Position numbers and translations under genes: made by a program. A model generated the notes under the pieces. It was not told where the DNA came from and did not search any database. It saw only the letters and a program-made list of their open reading frames with translations. Shown in pieces: positions 43,715 to 51,857 of a stretch of DNA of 64,000 nucleotides (position 1 is the first letter of the stretch; the number at the start of each line of letters is the position of its first letter). Location: contig DUVN01000030.1 of assembly GCA_012841015.1 (NCBI GenBank), forward strand, positions 1-64,000, in the 5' to 3' direction. The stretch comes from Clostridiaceae bacterium (GTDB lineage Bacteria; Bacillota; Clostridia; Saccharofermentanales; DTU023).

Positions 43715-43863
43715 GGATGTTGAAGGATTTACTTTGAAACGTTGACAACGATCAGTAGAACAGATCCTTCCTTCAAGGATGGTGAAGGATTCACTTTGAA
43801 ATATTGACAATGATCGGCGGGATAGCTCCTTCCGTCAGGGGATGGTGAAAAATTAGTTTTGAG
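43715..43863. repeat. Two and a half copies of a 62-63 bp repeat after the M56 gene
   Basis: GGATG(T/G)TGAAGGATT starts at 43715, 43777 and 43840 (periods 62 and 63). Each full copy has facing GAAGGA and TCCTTC arms. The last coding bases of M56 (ATTCTTCCGTAGG) resemble the copy boundary (CTCCTTCCGTCAGG), so the repeat includes the stop region. The rest of the gap to 44097 holds the SorC operators and promoter. Confidence 0.85.
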
Positions 43864-43990
43864 CCCACATGAGCGAATAGTGAAAGAGGCGGGCAGTGAC
43901 AAGAGTACCGACCGTTTTAATGCACATTGTTATCCGCTTTTGTCAGTGTTTGAGTCATAAGACAAGAATTACTTATATGCATGCAGAAAC

Positions 43991-44006
43991 ATGTACATAT
44001 GTACGT
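43991..44006. promoter_or_regulatory. Upstream SorC-type operator
   Basis: ATGTACATATGTACGT shares 15 of 16 bases with the perfect palindrome at 44067-44082. It lies just upstream of the -35 element. Confidence 0.75.
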
Positions 44007-44015
44007 TAATTTCTA

Positions 44016-44045
44016 TTGACAGAAATCATTTCTCTAAAATAAAAT
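44016..44045 (+). promoter_or_regulatory. Promoter of the SorC-PTS operon
   Basis: TTGACA (44016-44021) and TAAAAT (44040-44045) with 18-base spacing, lying between the two operator copies. Confidence 0.7.
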
Positions 44046-44065
44046 AATATTAGTGAAACAATTGT

Positions 44066-44083
44066 AATGTACATATGTACATT
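44066..44083. promoter_or_regulatory. Downstream SorC-type operator (perfect 18-bp palindrome)
   Basis: AATGTACATATGTACATT is a perfect palindrome 14 bases before the sorC-like start codon and about 76 bases from the upstream copy. The two flank the promoter, which suggests looping or paired binding by the regulator encoded next. Confidence 0.8.
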
Positions 44084-44097
44084 GAAAGCAGGCTAAC

Positions 44098-45063
44098 ATG
44101 TCGAACAATTGTGATTACGCTCAACTTTACCGTATTGCTAAACGTTACTACATTGATAACTTTTCGCAAGCGAAAATTGCTGTTGAGGAATCGATCTCCA
44201 GACCACATGTCTCACGTTTACTTGCCAAGGCAAGGGAGCTTGGAATTGTACGTATCAGTGTCCAAATGCCTTTTTCTTACGAGAGTATGGCCATAGCGAA
44301 CAAACTTAAAGAGCGTTTGGGGTTGAAGAGAGTTGAACTGGCTTGTTTTCCCGGTCAAGATGGGTGTTCGGAGGAACGCTTGCCACTCGCAATTGCGACG
44401 CATGCGTCGGTGATTCTTCCGGAATTATTGTCTGAATCTGAGAATATTGGTGTTGGATGGGGCCATACGGTTTATCAGACATCGCTGTTGCTTGAGCGAC
44501 AGCCCTCAAGTCCGGAGAAGACATTTATCCCTCTTCTCGGTGTTTCAGGTGAAGACAACCCCTATCTCCAAATCAATGTGATAACCAATCGTTTTGCGGA
44601 GAAATATGGCGCGAAGAGCTTTTATACAATCGTTCCGGTTGTAAGGGAAAGCGGCGATAAGCCCGGAAGCATTGAGGGACGAAGCTATCGCCGGCTTACG
44701 ATGCAGTGGAAGAAGCTCGATGCGGCAATCATAGGGCTTGGGCCGGCGCCGGAGTTGGGCATGTCTCTTGTCGCGGAAACTTCTGATGAGTACAACCGGC
44801 AGCTTGTTTCAAGTGGAACGGTTGGTGATATTCTGGCAAATTTCTTTTTTTCAGACGGTTCGGTGTTTGACAGCTCTCAATACTATTTCCAAATATCACT
44901 GGAGCTCGAAAGGTTGCGTAAATTGAAGACAGTCATCTGTCTTGCAGGCGGTAGAAAAAAGATTGATGGCATCATTACTGCAGCTAGAAAACGTTTTTTC
45001 AATATTTTGGTTACGGATGTCAACACAGCGACGCTGATCTTAGACCGCATAGAGAAAGAATAG
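44098..45063 (+). CDS. SorC family sugar-responsive transcriptional regulator
   Basis: The product has 321 residues. The N-terminal helix-turn-helix is RIAKRYYIDNFSQAKIAVEESISRPHVSRLLAKARELGIVRI (about residues 12-55). The sugar-phosphate-isomerase-like effector domain shows GVGWGHTVYQTSLLL, AAIIGLGPAPELGM and VICLAGGRKKIDGIITAARKRFFNILVTDVNTA near the C-terminus. It presumably binds a sugar phosphate and controls the operon through the ATGTACAT palindromes. It precedes the EIIA gene by 10 nt. Confidence 0.93.
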   Translation: MSNNCDYAQLYRIAKRYYIDNFSQAKIAVEESISRPHVSRLLAKARELGIVRISVQMPFSYESMAIANKLKERLGLKRVELACFPGQDGCSEERLPLAIATHASVILPELLSESENIGVGWGHTVYQTSLLLERQPSSPEKTFIPLLGVSGEDNPYLQINVITNRFAEKYGAKSFYTIVPVVRESGDKPGSIEGRSYRRLTMQWKKLDAAIIGLGPAPELGMSLVAETSDEYNRQLVSSGTVGDILANFFFSDGSVFDSSQYYFQISLELERLRKLKTVICLAGGRKKIDGIITAARKRFFNILVTDVNTATLILDRIEKE

Positions 45064-45073
45064 GGAATGACCG

Positions 45074-45475
45074 ATGATGTTCAAAATATTGTTAGTATCC
45101 CATGGAGATTTGGCCGAGGCCATGCTGAAGAGTGCAGAAATGATCTGCGGGACTCAAGAGGATGTGGTGGCTATCGGCCTTCAACCGGAGCAAAGCCCGG
45201 AAGAATTGGAACAGGTTATCGCTGACACTTGTAGCAGATGGAGTCAGGATGATGTCATGGTTTTTACCGACCTTTTTTCCGGAACGCCATGCAATGTTGT
45301 CGCAAGGGTTCTGAAGGAGAAAGGCTTTCAGCATATTAGTGGTGTCAATCTTGCGCTTCTAGTCGAGGCGCTGATGTGTCGTGATTCGATGTCTGCTTTG
45401 GATACGGCCGCTGAACTGATCTCGATAGCCGATACTACCATTGTGGATGTCAACCTTCTCTTGCAAGGGTCATGA
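45074..45475 (+). CDS. PTS mannose/sorbose-family EIIA component
   Basis: The product has 133 residues. The phospho-acceptor His lies in LLVSHGDLAEAMLKSA near residue 10, and the sheet and helix pattern continues with FTDLFSGTPCNVVARVL and SGVNLALLVEALM, both characteristic of mannose-family EIIA. It accepts phosphate from HPr (a copy is encoded at 49633) and passes it to EIIB. Its stop overlaps an upstream frame of EIIB but the real EIIB start is 17 nt further on. Confidence 0.95.
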   Translation: MMFKILLVSHGDLAEAMLKSAEMICGTQEDVVAIGLQPEQSPEELEQVIADTCSRWSQDDVMVFTDLFSGTPCNVVARVLKEKGFQHISGVNLALLVEALMCRDSMSALDTAAELISIADTTIVDVNLLLQGS

Positions 45476-45492
45476 CGAGAAAGGAGACGAGC

Positions 45493-45978
45493 ATGCGGAG
45501 CATAGTCCTTGCAAGAATTGATGACCGTTTGATTCACGGTCAGGTTGTAACGGCGTGGTGTAAGACAACTGGCGCGAACGCGATTGTGATTGCCGATGAT
45601 GATTTGGTTTGCGACGAATTTTCTCAGCGTCTTTTAAAGGCTTGTGCGCCGCCGGGTATAACGGTACATACGCTAAGTTTGTCGGATGCCTCAATTTATT
45701 TGAGGAGTACGGGGGAAGGAGACGAGCGCATCATTCTTCTTACAAAGACTCCCGGAGTCATGGAGTATTTGTTGGAAGAAGGCGTAAGCATTGGTCGCAT
45801 TATCCTCGGAGGTATGGGGATGAAAGCAGGAAGAAAGCGTTTTAACAAAAATGTATCGGCAAGCGAGGAAGAAATTTCCAGCATGAAAAGGATAGTCAGC
45901 CGGGGCGTGGACATCAATTATCAGATGGTGCCAAAGGAACGCCCAGTTAACGTCAAAAAACTATTATCAAAAAGCTAG
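45493..45978 (+). CDS. PTS mannose/sorbose-family EIIB component
   Basis: ATG 45493 has GAAAGGAGACGAGC before it; an upstream ATG lacks one. The product has 161 residues and starts SIVLARIDDRLIHGQVVTAWCK, where the His of RLIHGQV is the phosphorylation site. ILLTKTPGVMEYLLEEGVSI and NKNVSASEEEISSMKRIVSRGVDI follow the family pattern. It transfers phosphate to the sugar crossing EIICD. Confidence 0.95.
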   Translation: MRSIVLARIDDRLIHGQVVTAWCKTTGANAIVIADDDLVCDEFSQRLLKACAPPGITVHTLSLSDASIYLRSTGEGDERIILLTKTPGVMEYLLEEGVSIGRIILGGMGMKAGRKRFNKNVSASEEEISSMKRIVSRGVDINYQMVPKERPVNVKKLLSKS

Positions 45979-46007
45979 GAGAAAAACGAACAGCGGGAGG
46001 TGTTAAA

Positions 46008-47609
46008 ATGACTGTTCTTCAGGCGATACTAATCGCCATCCTATACTATCTTGCCAACAGCCCTTGGCCTTTCGGCGGCTTGGGTAACTATGCAATCCTG
46101 TACAGACCTATGGTATCCGGCCTCGTGGTCGGTATTATTCTTGGCGACCCTGTAACGGGCACGATCGTAGGCTCCACCATCAACCTCATGTACATAGGGT
46201 TCATCAGTGCCGGCGGATCGATGCCTGCGGATATGTCTCTTGCCGGAATTCTTGGTACGGCTGTCGCGATAACGAGCGGAATCGATGCGGAAGCGGCTGT
46301 GGCGTTTGCTGTTCCTCTTGGACTGTTAGGAGCTCTTGTCTGGGTAGGCCGACTGACACTCGATTCATTCTTTGTCCGCGTTGCCGATAAATATGTTGAG
46401 GAGGGGAAGCCTGAAAAGGTCTGGATTGCCAATATCCTGCTACCACAGATTCTTCTCTTTTTCATGACTACCATTCCCTGTTTCTTGGCGGCCTACTACG
46501 GAACGGCATATGTTAAAGGTTTTATCGACAGCTTGAGCGGTAAGTTTCTTGGTATTTTAAGTACCGTAGGGGGAATGCTCCCTGCCGTAGGTATTGGCAT
46601 GATGCTACTTGCCATCTATAAGGGCAGAGCACGCATCTTCTTCTTTCTCGGTTTCTTTGCGTCTGCGTATTTGGGTCTTGGCATTCTGCCATTAGCCTTG
46701 ATTTTCTTCTGCGTCACGTTATTAATGATGATTTCGGAAGGTGATCTGGATGTTGCTAAGAGGGTCGAATCTCAAGAGGGTGTTGAAGCCGTGACGTATA
46801 AGTACTTGACCAAGAAAGATCTTAGAAAATCATGGTGGAACTGGATGTACTACTTCCAGTCCTGCTATAACTATGAACGGATGCAGGGTGTTGGATTCTT
46901 GCATGCTATGACTTACGTCATCAAACGGCTTTACCACGACGATCCCGAGCAGAGAAAAGCAGCCATGAGAAGGCATGTTCAGTTCTTTAATACAGAGAAC
47001 GCAACGGGATCGGCCGTTATCGGTCTTGTCGCGGCGATGGAAGAGCAAAACAAGGAAAGCGGCAACATAGGGGACGAGGCATTTACATCAATAAAAACAG
47101 GATTGATGGGGCCTCTTGCCGGTGTTGGTGATACGCTCTGGCAGGGTGTCATGATCCCGCTTCTAATATCCATTTTTGTTGGTTTGTCGAAAGACGGCAA
47201 CGTGGCAATGCCCATTGTTTATTCTATTCTGTTTTACATTTTATATTACGGTTTTGGATATTGGCTTCTCAAGCTCAGTTACAAGAAAGGGAGTGAGGCC
47301 ATTTTAGAAATGATGGAGAGCGGCATCTTCAAAAAAGTTGTCGTCGGTGCGGGATACTTGGGATGCGCCGTTATGGGCGGCCTCGTCTCTAATTTTGTTA
47401 ACCTTAGCTGTAAGGTTGAATTTCAACAGACTGCGGAAACGGTCTTTTCATTGCAGAGAGATTTCTTTGATGCGCTGTTGCCGGGACTATTAGCGCTTCT
47501 TCTAACGCTAGGCTGTTACAAACTGCTTAAGAAGGGGTGGGCAACGTATTGGGTATTACTCTTGCTGGTCGCTATCGGTGTGATCGGAGGGCTCGCAGGA
47601 GTCATTTAG
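46008..47609 (+). CDS. Fused PTS EIIC-EIID transporter (mannose/sorbose family)
   Basis: The single 533-residue frame encodes what are usually two proteins. Residues 1 to about 250 are EIIC (ILYYLANSPWPFGGLGNYAILYRPMVSGLVVGIILGDPVTG, read in shorter pieces; many helices). Residues about 262-533 are EIID, starting LTKKDLRKSWWNWMYYFQSCYNYERMQGVGFLHAM, with GLMGPLAGVGDTLWQGVMIPLL near the middle and membrane helices to the end. No stop or internal start separates them. A short charged linker with EGDLDVAKRVESQ joins the parts. EIICD moves and phosphorylates the sugar. Start follows CGGGAGGTGTTAAA. Confidence 0.93.
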   Translation: MTVLQAILIAILYYLANSPWPFGGLGNYAILYRPMVSGLVVGIILGDPVTGTIVGSTINLMYIGFISAGGSMPADMSLAGILGTAVAITSGIDAEAAVAFAVPLGLLGALVWVGRLTLDSFFVRVADKYVEEGKPEKVWIANILLPQILLFFMTTIPCFLAAYYGTAYVKGFIDSLSGKFLGILSTVGGMLPAVGIGMMLLAIYKGRARIFFFLGFFASAYLGLGILPLALIFFCVTLLMMISEGDLDVAKRVESQEGVEAVTYKYLTKKDLRKSWWNWMYYFQSCYNYERMQGVGFLHAMTYVIKRLYHDDPEQRKAAMRRHVQFFNTENATGSAVIGLVAAMEEQNKESGNIGDEAFTSIKTGLMGPLAGVGDTLWQGVMIPLLISIFVGLSKDGNVAMPIVYSILFYILYYGFGYWLLKLSYKKGSEAILEMMESGIFKKVVVGAGYLGCAVMGGLVSNFVNLSCKVEFQQTAETVFSLQRDFFDALLPGLLALLLTLGCYKLLKKGWATYWVLLLLVAIGVIGGLAGVI

Positions 47610-47667
47610 AATTAAGTTTGATGTGAAAACTGGATACACTTAAGATGACAGGAGACTTTCCGCAGGA

Positions 47668-48729
47668 ATGATCAAAGTGCAAATGAATGAATGTATGAAA
47701 GCAGTAGCAATTACAGGTGAAAGGCGGGTTGAAATCCTCTCCATGAAGATTCCCCGCCCCAAGCCCAACGAGGTTCTCATTAACATCCGTGCTTGTGCAC
47801 TCTGTACGTGGGAGCAACGCGTGTTCAAAGGTGAGAAAAAGACACCGCTCCCTCTAATCGGCGGACACGAAATCGCGGGGCAGATTGTCGCACTGGGCGA
47901 AGATGTCGATCCTCAACAGTTTCCCGTTGGAGCAGCTGTCGCCCCTCGTATTATCAAAGCCTGTCAAAGCTGTTCGTTCTGTCGAAGGGGAGTTCCGACA
48001 CAGTGCGTGCAATTGAATACTTTTCACTTGAACGGTCCGGATGTTTACGGGATGGGTGGTCTCGCTGAGTACATCTGTCTTGAGAGTTCCGCCGTGTGGT
48101 GCTTCAATCGCCCTCTTCCATTTGATGAGATGGCTTTGACAGAACCGTTAGCGTGCGTACTGCACAGTATTAATCGGGCAAAGCCATTATTCGGTGATGA
48201 CGCGGTTGTCATTGGTGGAGGCATCATGGGCCAATTGCACTTGATGTGTCTAAATAAAATGGGAGTGAGAACGATTCTCTCCGAGCCGGACAAAAAAAGA
48301 CGCGATTTCGCTTTGTCGCGTGGCTGCAACTATCTTATTGACCCAAGCAGTGAAGACGCTGTGGAGGCTGTTAAAAAAATAACCGGAGGACGCGGTGCAC
48401 AAGCGGTTTTCAATACGACTGCTATCGCGAGTGTCGGCGAAGAAGGAATGAGGATGCTCGAAAATACCGGTCGATACGTAGCTTTCAGCTCGATTCACCC
48501 GGATTTGCCGATAAGTCTGAATCCGAATTGGCTACACTCTTCTGAGGTTGTGTTGACGGGAGCAGTCAATCCGAGTATTCAGTCTTTCGAGCAAGCCGTC
48601 AACCTGCTCGACAAGGAGTGGCTGGATTTGAAAGATTTGATTACGGATACATACCCTGTAGACAAAGCCCAGCAAGCATTTGAGCGTGCAATAGCGGGCG
48701 ATGCCTATCGGATCGTTATCACTTTTTGA
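47668..48729 (+). CDS. Zinc-type alcohol/sugar-phosphate dehydrogenase
   Basis: The product has 353 residues. It has the medium-chain dehydrogenase layout: catalytic zinc Cys in RACALCTWE, His-Glu in GGHEIAG, the structural zinc set ACQSCSFCRRGVPTQC and a Rossmann domain (VVIGGGIMGQLHLM). Start at 47668 is uncertain; ATG 47695 (MKAVAITGERR) is an alternative because no start has a strong ribosome site. In sorbose-type PTS operons a related enzyme (SorE type) reduces the ketose 1-phosphate. That role is inferred from the order PTS-dehydrogenase-aldolase. Confidence 0.85.
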   Translation: MIKVQMNECMKAVAITGERRVEILSMKIPRPKPNEVLINIRACALCTWEQRVFKGEKKTPLPLIGGHEIAGQIVALGEDVDPQQFPVGAAVAPRIIKACQSCSFCRRGVPTQCVQLNTFHLNGPDVYGMGGLAEYICLESSAVWCFNRPLPFDEMALTEPLACVLHSINRAKPLFGDDAVVIGGGIMGQLHLMCLNKMGVRTILSEPDKKRRDFALSRGCNYLIDPSSEDAVEAVKKITGGRGAQAVFNTTAIASVGEEGMRMLENTGRYVAFSSIHPDLPISLNPNWLHSSEVVLTGAVNPSIQSFEQAVNLLDKEWLDLKDLITDTYPVDKAQQAFERAIAGDAYRIVITF

Positions 48730-48772
48730 ACCGGTGACATGCCATGTATCGTAACAGCTTGAGGTCGATTGC

Positions 48773-49630
48773 ATGACTTTAGTATCGTTGAGAGAAGTAT
48801 TGAGAGGAACGCGCCAGCAGCGATTCGCCGTTGGCGCGTTCAACGCGATGGATCACGCCTTTGCCGAAGGAATTCTACAGGCGGCAGAAGAGATGAGAAC
48901 ACCGGTCATACTAGCGGGAGGCGATTTCCCCGGTCCGGATTACTCGCGCTTTATCCCATATCTTTTGGATCGCTTAGAGCGTTCTGATGTCCCCGTTTGT
49001 CTTCACTTTGATCATGGTTCTAGCTTTGAGGCGTGCGCCAGAGCCATTCGGTCAGGATATTCTTCAGTCATGATCGATGGTTCATTGTTGCCTTTCGAAG
49101 ATAATATCGCTATCACAAAGCGTGTTGTCGATATGGCACATGCTCATGGAGTCGATGTCGAAGGTGAGCTAGGATGCATAGGCTCGAACGCGGGCTCGAT
49201 GGAAGAGGAAGAAACGGGGAGTGTATACACGGATCCCGAATCTGCTAGGGTGTTTGTAAGAGAAACTGGTGTCGATGCCCTAGCAGTGGCGATCGGGACT
49301 TCTCACGGTTTATACCGACAGGCTCCTGACTTGGATTTCGAGAGATTAGAGGCCATCCGTCAACGTGTTGATGTTCCGCTTGTTATGCATGGGAGCTCCG
49401 GCTTGTCTGAACGTGATTTCTCAAGTGCCATTGATGGAGGCATTTGTAAAATTAATGCTTTCACCGCACTGACGATGAAAGTGACCCGGCAAATCGCTGA
49501 GGATTTAAGGGACACAGAACTCGCATTATCGATGAGCCATATGATTTCACTTAAGATGACTGAATATGCGAAGCGGGAAGTGATGCGTCACATACGCATG
49601 TTTAGAACCTTGCCGATAGAGGAGGACTGA
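48773..49630 (+). CDS. Class II fructose/tagatose-bisphosphate aldolase family protein
   Basis: The product has 285 residues. Zinc ligands and catalytic residues are visible: VCLHFDHGSSFEAC, VDVEGELGCIG, AVAIGTSHGLY and PLVMHGSSGLSE. The catalytic Asp of the HFDHG motif is present. KINAFTALTMKVTRQI follows as in the KbaY/GatY group. It would split a ketose bisphosphate or 1-phosphate into triose units. It ends 2 nt before HPr. Confidence 0.92.
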   Translation: MTLVSLREVLRGTRQQRFAVGAFNAMDHAFAEGILQAAEEMRTPVILAGGDFPGPDYSRFIPYLLDRLERSDVPVCLHFDHGSSFEACARAIRSGYSSVMIDGSLLPFEDNIAITKRVVDMAHAHGVDVEGELGCIGSNAGSMEEEETGSVYTDPESARVFVRETGVDALAVAIGTSHGLYRQAPDLDFERLEAIRQRVDVPLVMHGSSGLSERDFSSAIDGGICKINAFTALTMKVTRQIAEDLRDTELALSMSHMISLKMTEYAKREVMRHIRMFRTLPIEED

Positions 49631-49632
49631 AA

Positions 49633-49908
49633 ATGATTTGTCGATTGACTGAAATCGTTAACCCCAGCGGCCTACACGGAAGACCTGCGGCGCAGCTTGT
49701 TGAAGCGGCGAAGAGGTATCGATCAAAGCTCACCATTCGGAATATCACTGAGCACGGAGAGGCCGTCAACGCCAAGTCTATCGTTCGTATTCTCAGTCTA
49801 TCGGCGAGTAAGGGAAAAACAGTGGAACTGTGCGCTGAAGGAGAAGATGAAATACAGGCACTCGAAGACCTAATCAACTTAATCGATAGCGGTTTCGGTG
49901 AAATCTGA
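49633..49908 (+). CDS. Operon-specific phosphocarrier protein HPr
   Basis: The product has 91 residues with active-site His-Gly-Arg in PSGLHGRPAAQLVE (usually His-Ala-Arg). The regulatory serine region is NAKSIVRILSLSASKG, with Ser present but followed by Ile-Val-Arg instead of the usual Ile-Met-Gly. The C-terminus matches HPr (ALEDLINLIDSGFGE). It carries phosphate from EI to EIIA. Start has GGAGG 8 bases upstream. Confidence 0.92.
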   Translation: MICRLTEIVNPSGLHGRPAAQLVEAAKRYRSKLTIRNITEHGEAVNAKSIVRILSLSASKGKTVELCAEGEDEIQALEDLINLIDSGFGEI

Positions 49909-49933
49909 CTTAAAGCATGGAAGGCCGTCACCC

Positions 49934-51667
49934 ATGAGAGACAACAATCACCATGAAGAAATGCTCATTCTTCGAGGAGAGGGCGTATCAGATGGCGTCG
50001 CATTTGGCAACGCTTTTGTTTATCGGGCGGAACAGTATGTTGTGAACGAAGAATACTTCGAGCCGGGTGACGAGGACGCCTTTGTTCAAGAATGGGAAGA
50101 GGCGCGTCATACTGCCCAGGTCGAGCTTGACACATTCTTTTCCGCACTTGAGAACGGTTCGAGTGAAGGGCGCGCCATCTTGGATGTTCACAAGAGCATT
50201 CTGTTTGACGAAGAGATTGAGGAGATGGTTGAAACGACCATGCGCGAAGATAAGATCGTGCCGGCATTGGCGGTGTCTAGGGTGTTTGATCTCTTCATTT
50301 CCATTGTAGGCGAATCGAGCGACCCTCTCATCGCTGAACGCGCTGCGGATCTCCGTGATGTTCGCGACCGATTATTACGTATTATTCGGGGAGAGAATTC
50401 TAGTGATCTCTCACATTTGCCGGAAAACACGATTCTTGTCGCAAATGATTTGTTGCCGAGCGATGCAGCAACGTTGGAGAAAGGGAAGGTTACCGCGATC
50501 GTTAATGAAAGCGGGAGCGCTACCGCACATCTTGCTATTCTTGCCCGTAGCTATCGTATTCCAACAGTACTCAGTGTCCCAAAGGCGACTGCGTTCATTA
50601 ATAGCGGTGAGCACCTTATCGTTGATGGTCATGATGGAGTTGTCGTTGTTAATCCGGACGAGGAAACGGCAAGTGCGTATGCTACCAAAAAACGTCTCCT
50701 CGACAAGAAAACAGCGTTGGAAAACGAATATCAGGATAGAAAAGGGATGCTCCGCGACGGCACAACTGTTCACATCGGAATTAATATCGGGGACGACAGA
50801 GAGGATCCCGGATACAGCAGCTGCGATTTTGTCGGTCTATTTCGAACGGAATTTTTGTACATGGATTCGCAACAGCTTCCCACCGAACAACAGCAGTTTG
50901 ATGTTTACAGGAGAGTTCTGGAGCTTGCGGGCGACAAACCCGTTACGCTACGAACACTCGATATCGGGGGAGATAAGCAGCTACCCTATCTGTCATTGCC
51001 TGAAGAGATGAACCCATTTCTTGGGAAACGTGCCTTGAGGCTTTGTTTTGAAGAAATGGACATGTTCAAAACACAGCTACGTGCCGCCATGCGCGCTTCC
51101 GTGTTTGGTAACTTACAGATCATGTTTCCGATGGTGGCAAGTATTGACGATGTTCGGCAAGCGAAATCCGTTCTTGAAGCGGTGAAAAAGGACCTTGATG
51201 ACGAAGGTTGTCCCTATGATCCGCATGTTCCCATCGGTATCATGATTGAGGTTCCTTCCATTGCTTTCATTGCCGATTTAGTAGTAACCGAAGTTGACTT
51301 TGCGTCAATCGGAACAAACGATCTTTGTCAGTATCTCTGTGCGACGGATCGCGATAACGCAGAGGTTCGAGAGTACTATCAGAGTTTTTCTCCCGCCATG
51401 TTGCGCACAGTACATGGTATCGTTACTGCCTTTAATGCCGCGGGGAAAGAAATCTCAATTTGTGGTGAGATGGCTGCGGATCCCTTGGCGACAAAAGTAC
51501 TCGTCGGGCTTGGGCTAAGAAAATTGAGTATGAATAACGCGTCGACGGCTAAAATTAAGATGGAACTTGCCCAATTCACCTTGGAAGAAGCCGAGGATGT
51601 TGCGAGCGCTGTTATGTTCCTCAAGACTCAAAAAGATATCATCGAATACTTATCATCAGCCTCATGA
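49934..51667 (+). CDS. Operon-specific PTS Enzyme I
   Basis: ATG 49934 is chosen with GGAAGG upstream; the frame opens 36 bases earlier and overlaps HPr. The product has 577 residues, full EI length. The phospho-His is in SGSATAHLAILARSYRIPTV (His199). The PEP-binding barrel shows VGLFRTEFLYMD, TLRTLDIGGDKQLPY, IMIEVPSIAFIAD, DFASIGTNDLCQYL and ISICGEMAADP. It transfers phosphate from PEP to HPr. The gene closes the PTS operon. Confidence 0.95.
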   Translation: MRDNNHHEEMLILRGEGVSDGVAFGNAFVYRAEQYVVNEEYFEPGDEDAFVQEWEEARHTAQVELDTFFSALENGSSEGRAILDVHKSILFDEEIEEMVETTMREDKIVPALAVSRVFDLFISIVGESSDPLIAERAADLRDVRDRLLRIIRGENSSDLSHLPENTILVANDLLPSDAATLEKGKVTAIVNESGSATAHLAILARSYRIPTVLSVPKATAFINSGEHLIVDGHDGVVVVNPDEETASAYATKKRLLDKKTALENEYQDRKGMLRDGTTVHIGINIGDDREDPGYSSCDFVGLFRTEFLYMDSQQLPTEQQQFDVYRRVLELAGDKPVTLRTLDIGGDKQLPYLSLPEEMNPFLGKRALRLCFEEMDMFKTQLRAAMRASVFGNLQIMFPMVASIDDVRQAKSVLEAVKKDLDDEGCPYDPHVPIGIMIEVPSIAFIADLVVTEVDFASIGTNDLCQYLCATDRDNAEVREYYQSFSPAMLRTVHGIVTAFNAAGKEISICGEMAADPLATKVLVGLGLRKLSMNNASTAKIKMELAQFTLEEAEDVASAVMFLKTQKDIIEYLSSAS

Positions 51668-51794
51668 CGATGCCCTTCCGCCTAATTAGGGTTCAAGAAC
51701 ACGTTTTATGTGAAGATTGGTTAGCGTTCGTAATTCTTTTAAAAATGCAATAAATTTGTGGAAAATCAAGAGATTAAGGTCTTGTTTTACCTTT

Positions 51795-51810
51795 ACTTTA
51801 ACGTTAAAAT
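51795..51810. promoter_or_regulatory. LacI-type operator upstream of lacI
   Basis: ACTTTAACGTTAAAAT contains the 12-bp palindrome TTTAACGTTAAA (51797-51808). The same core sits in a perfect 20-bp palindrome at 53362-53381. It lies about 48 bases before the chosen lacI start and suggests autoregulation. Confidence 0.7.
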
Positions 51811-51857
51811 AACAATCATAAAGCAGAAATCGAGTGCGAGCGAGATTGAGTGCGAGA

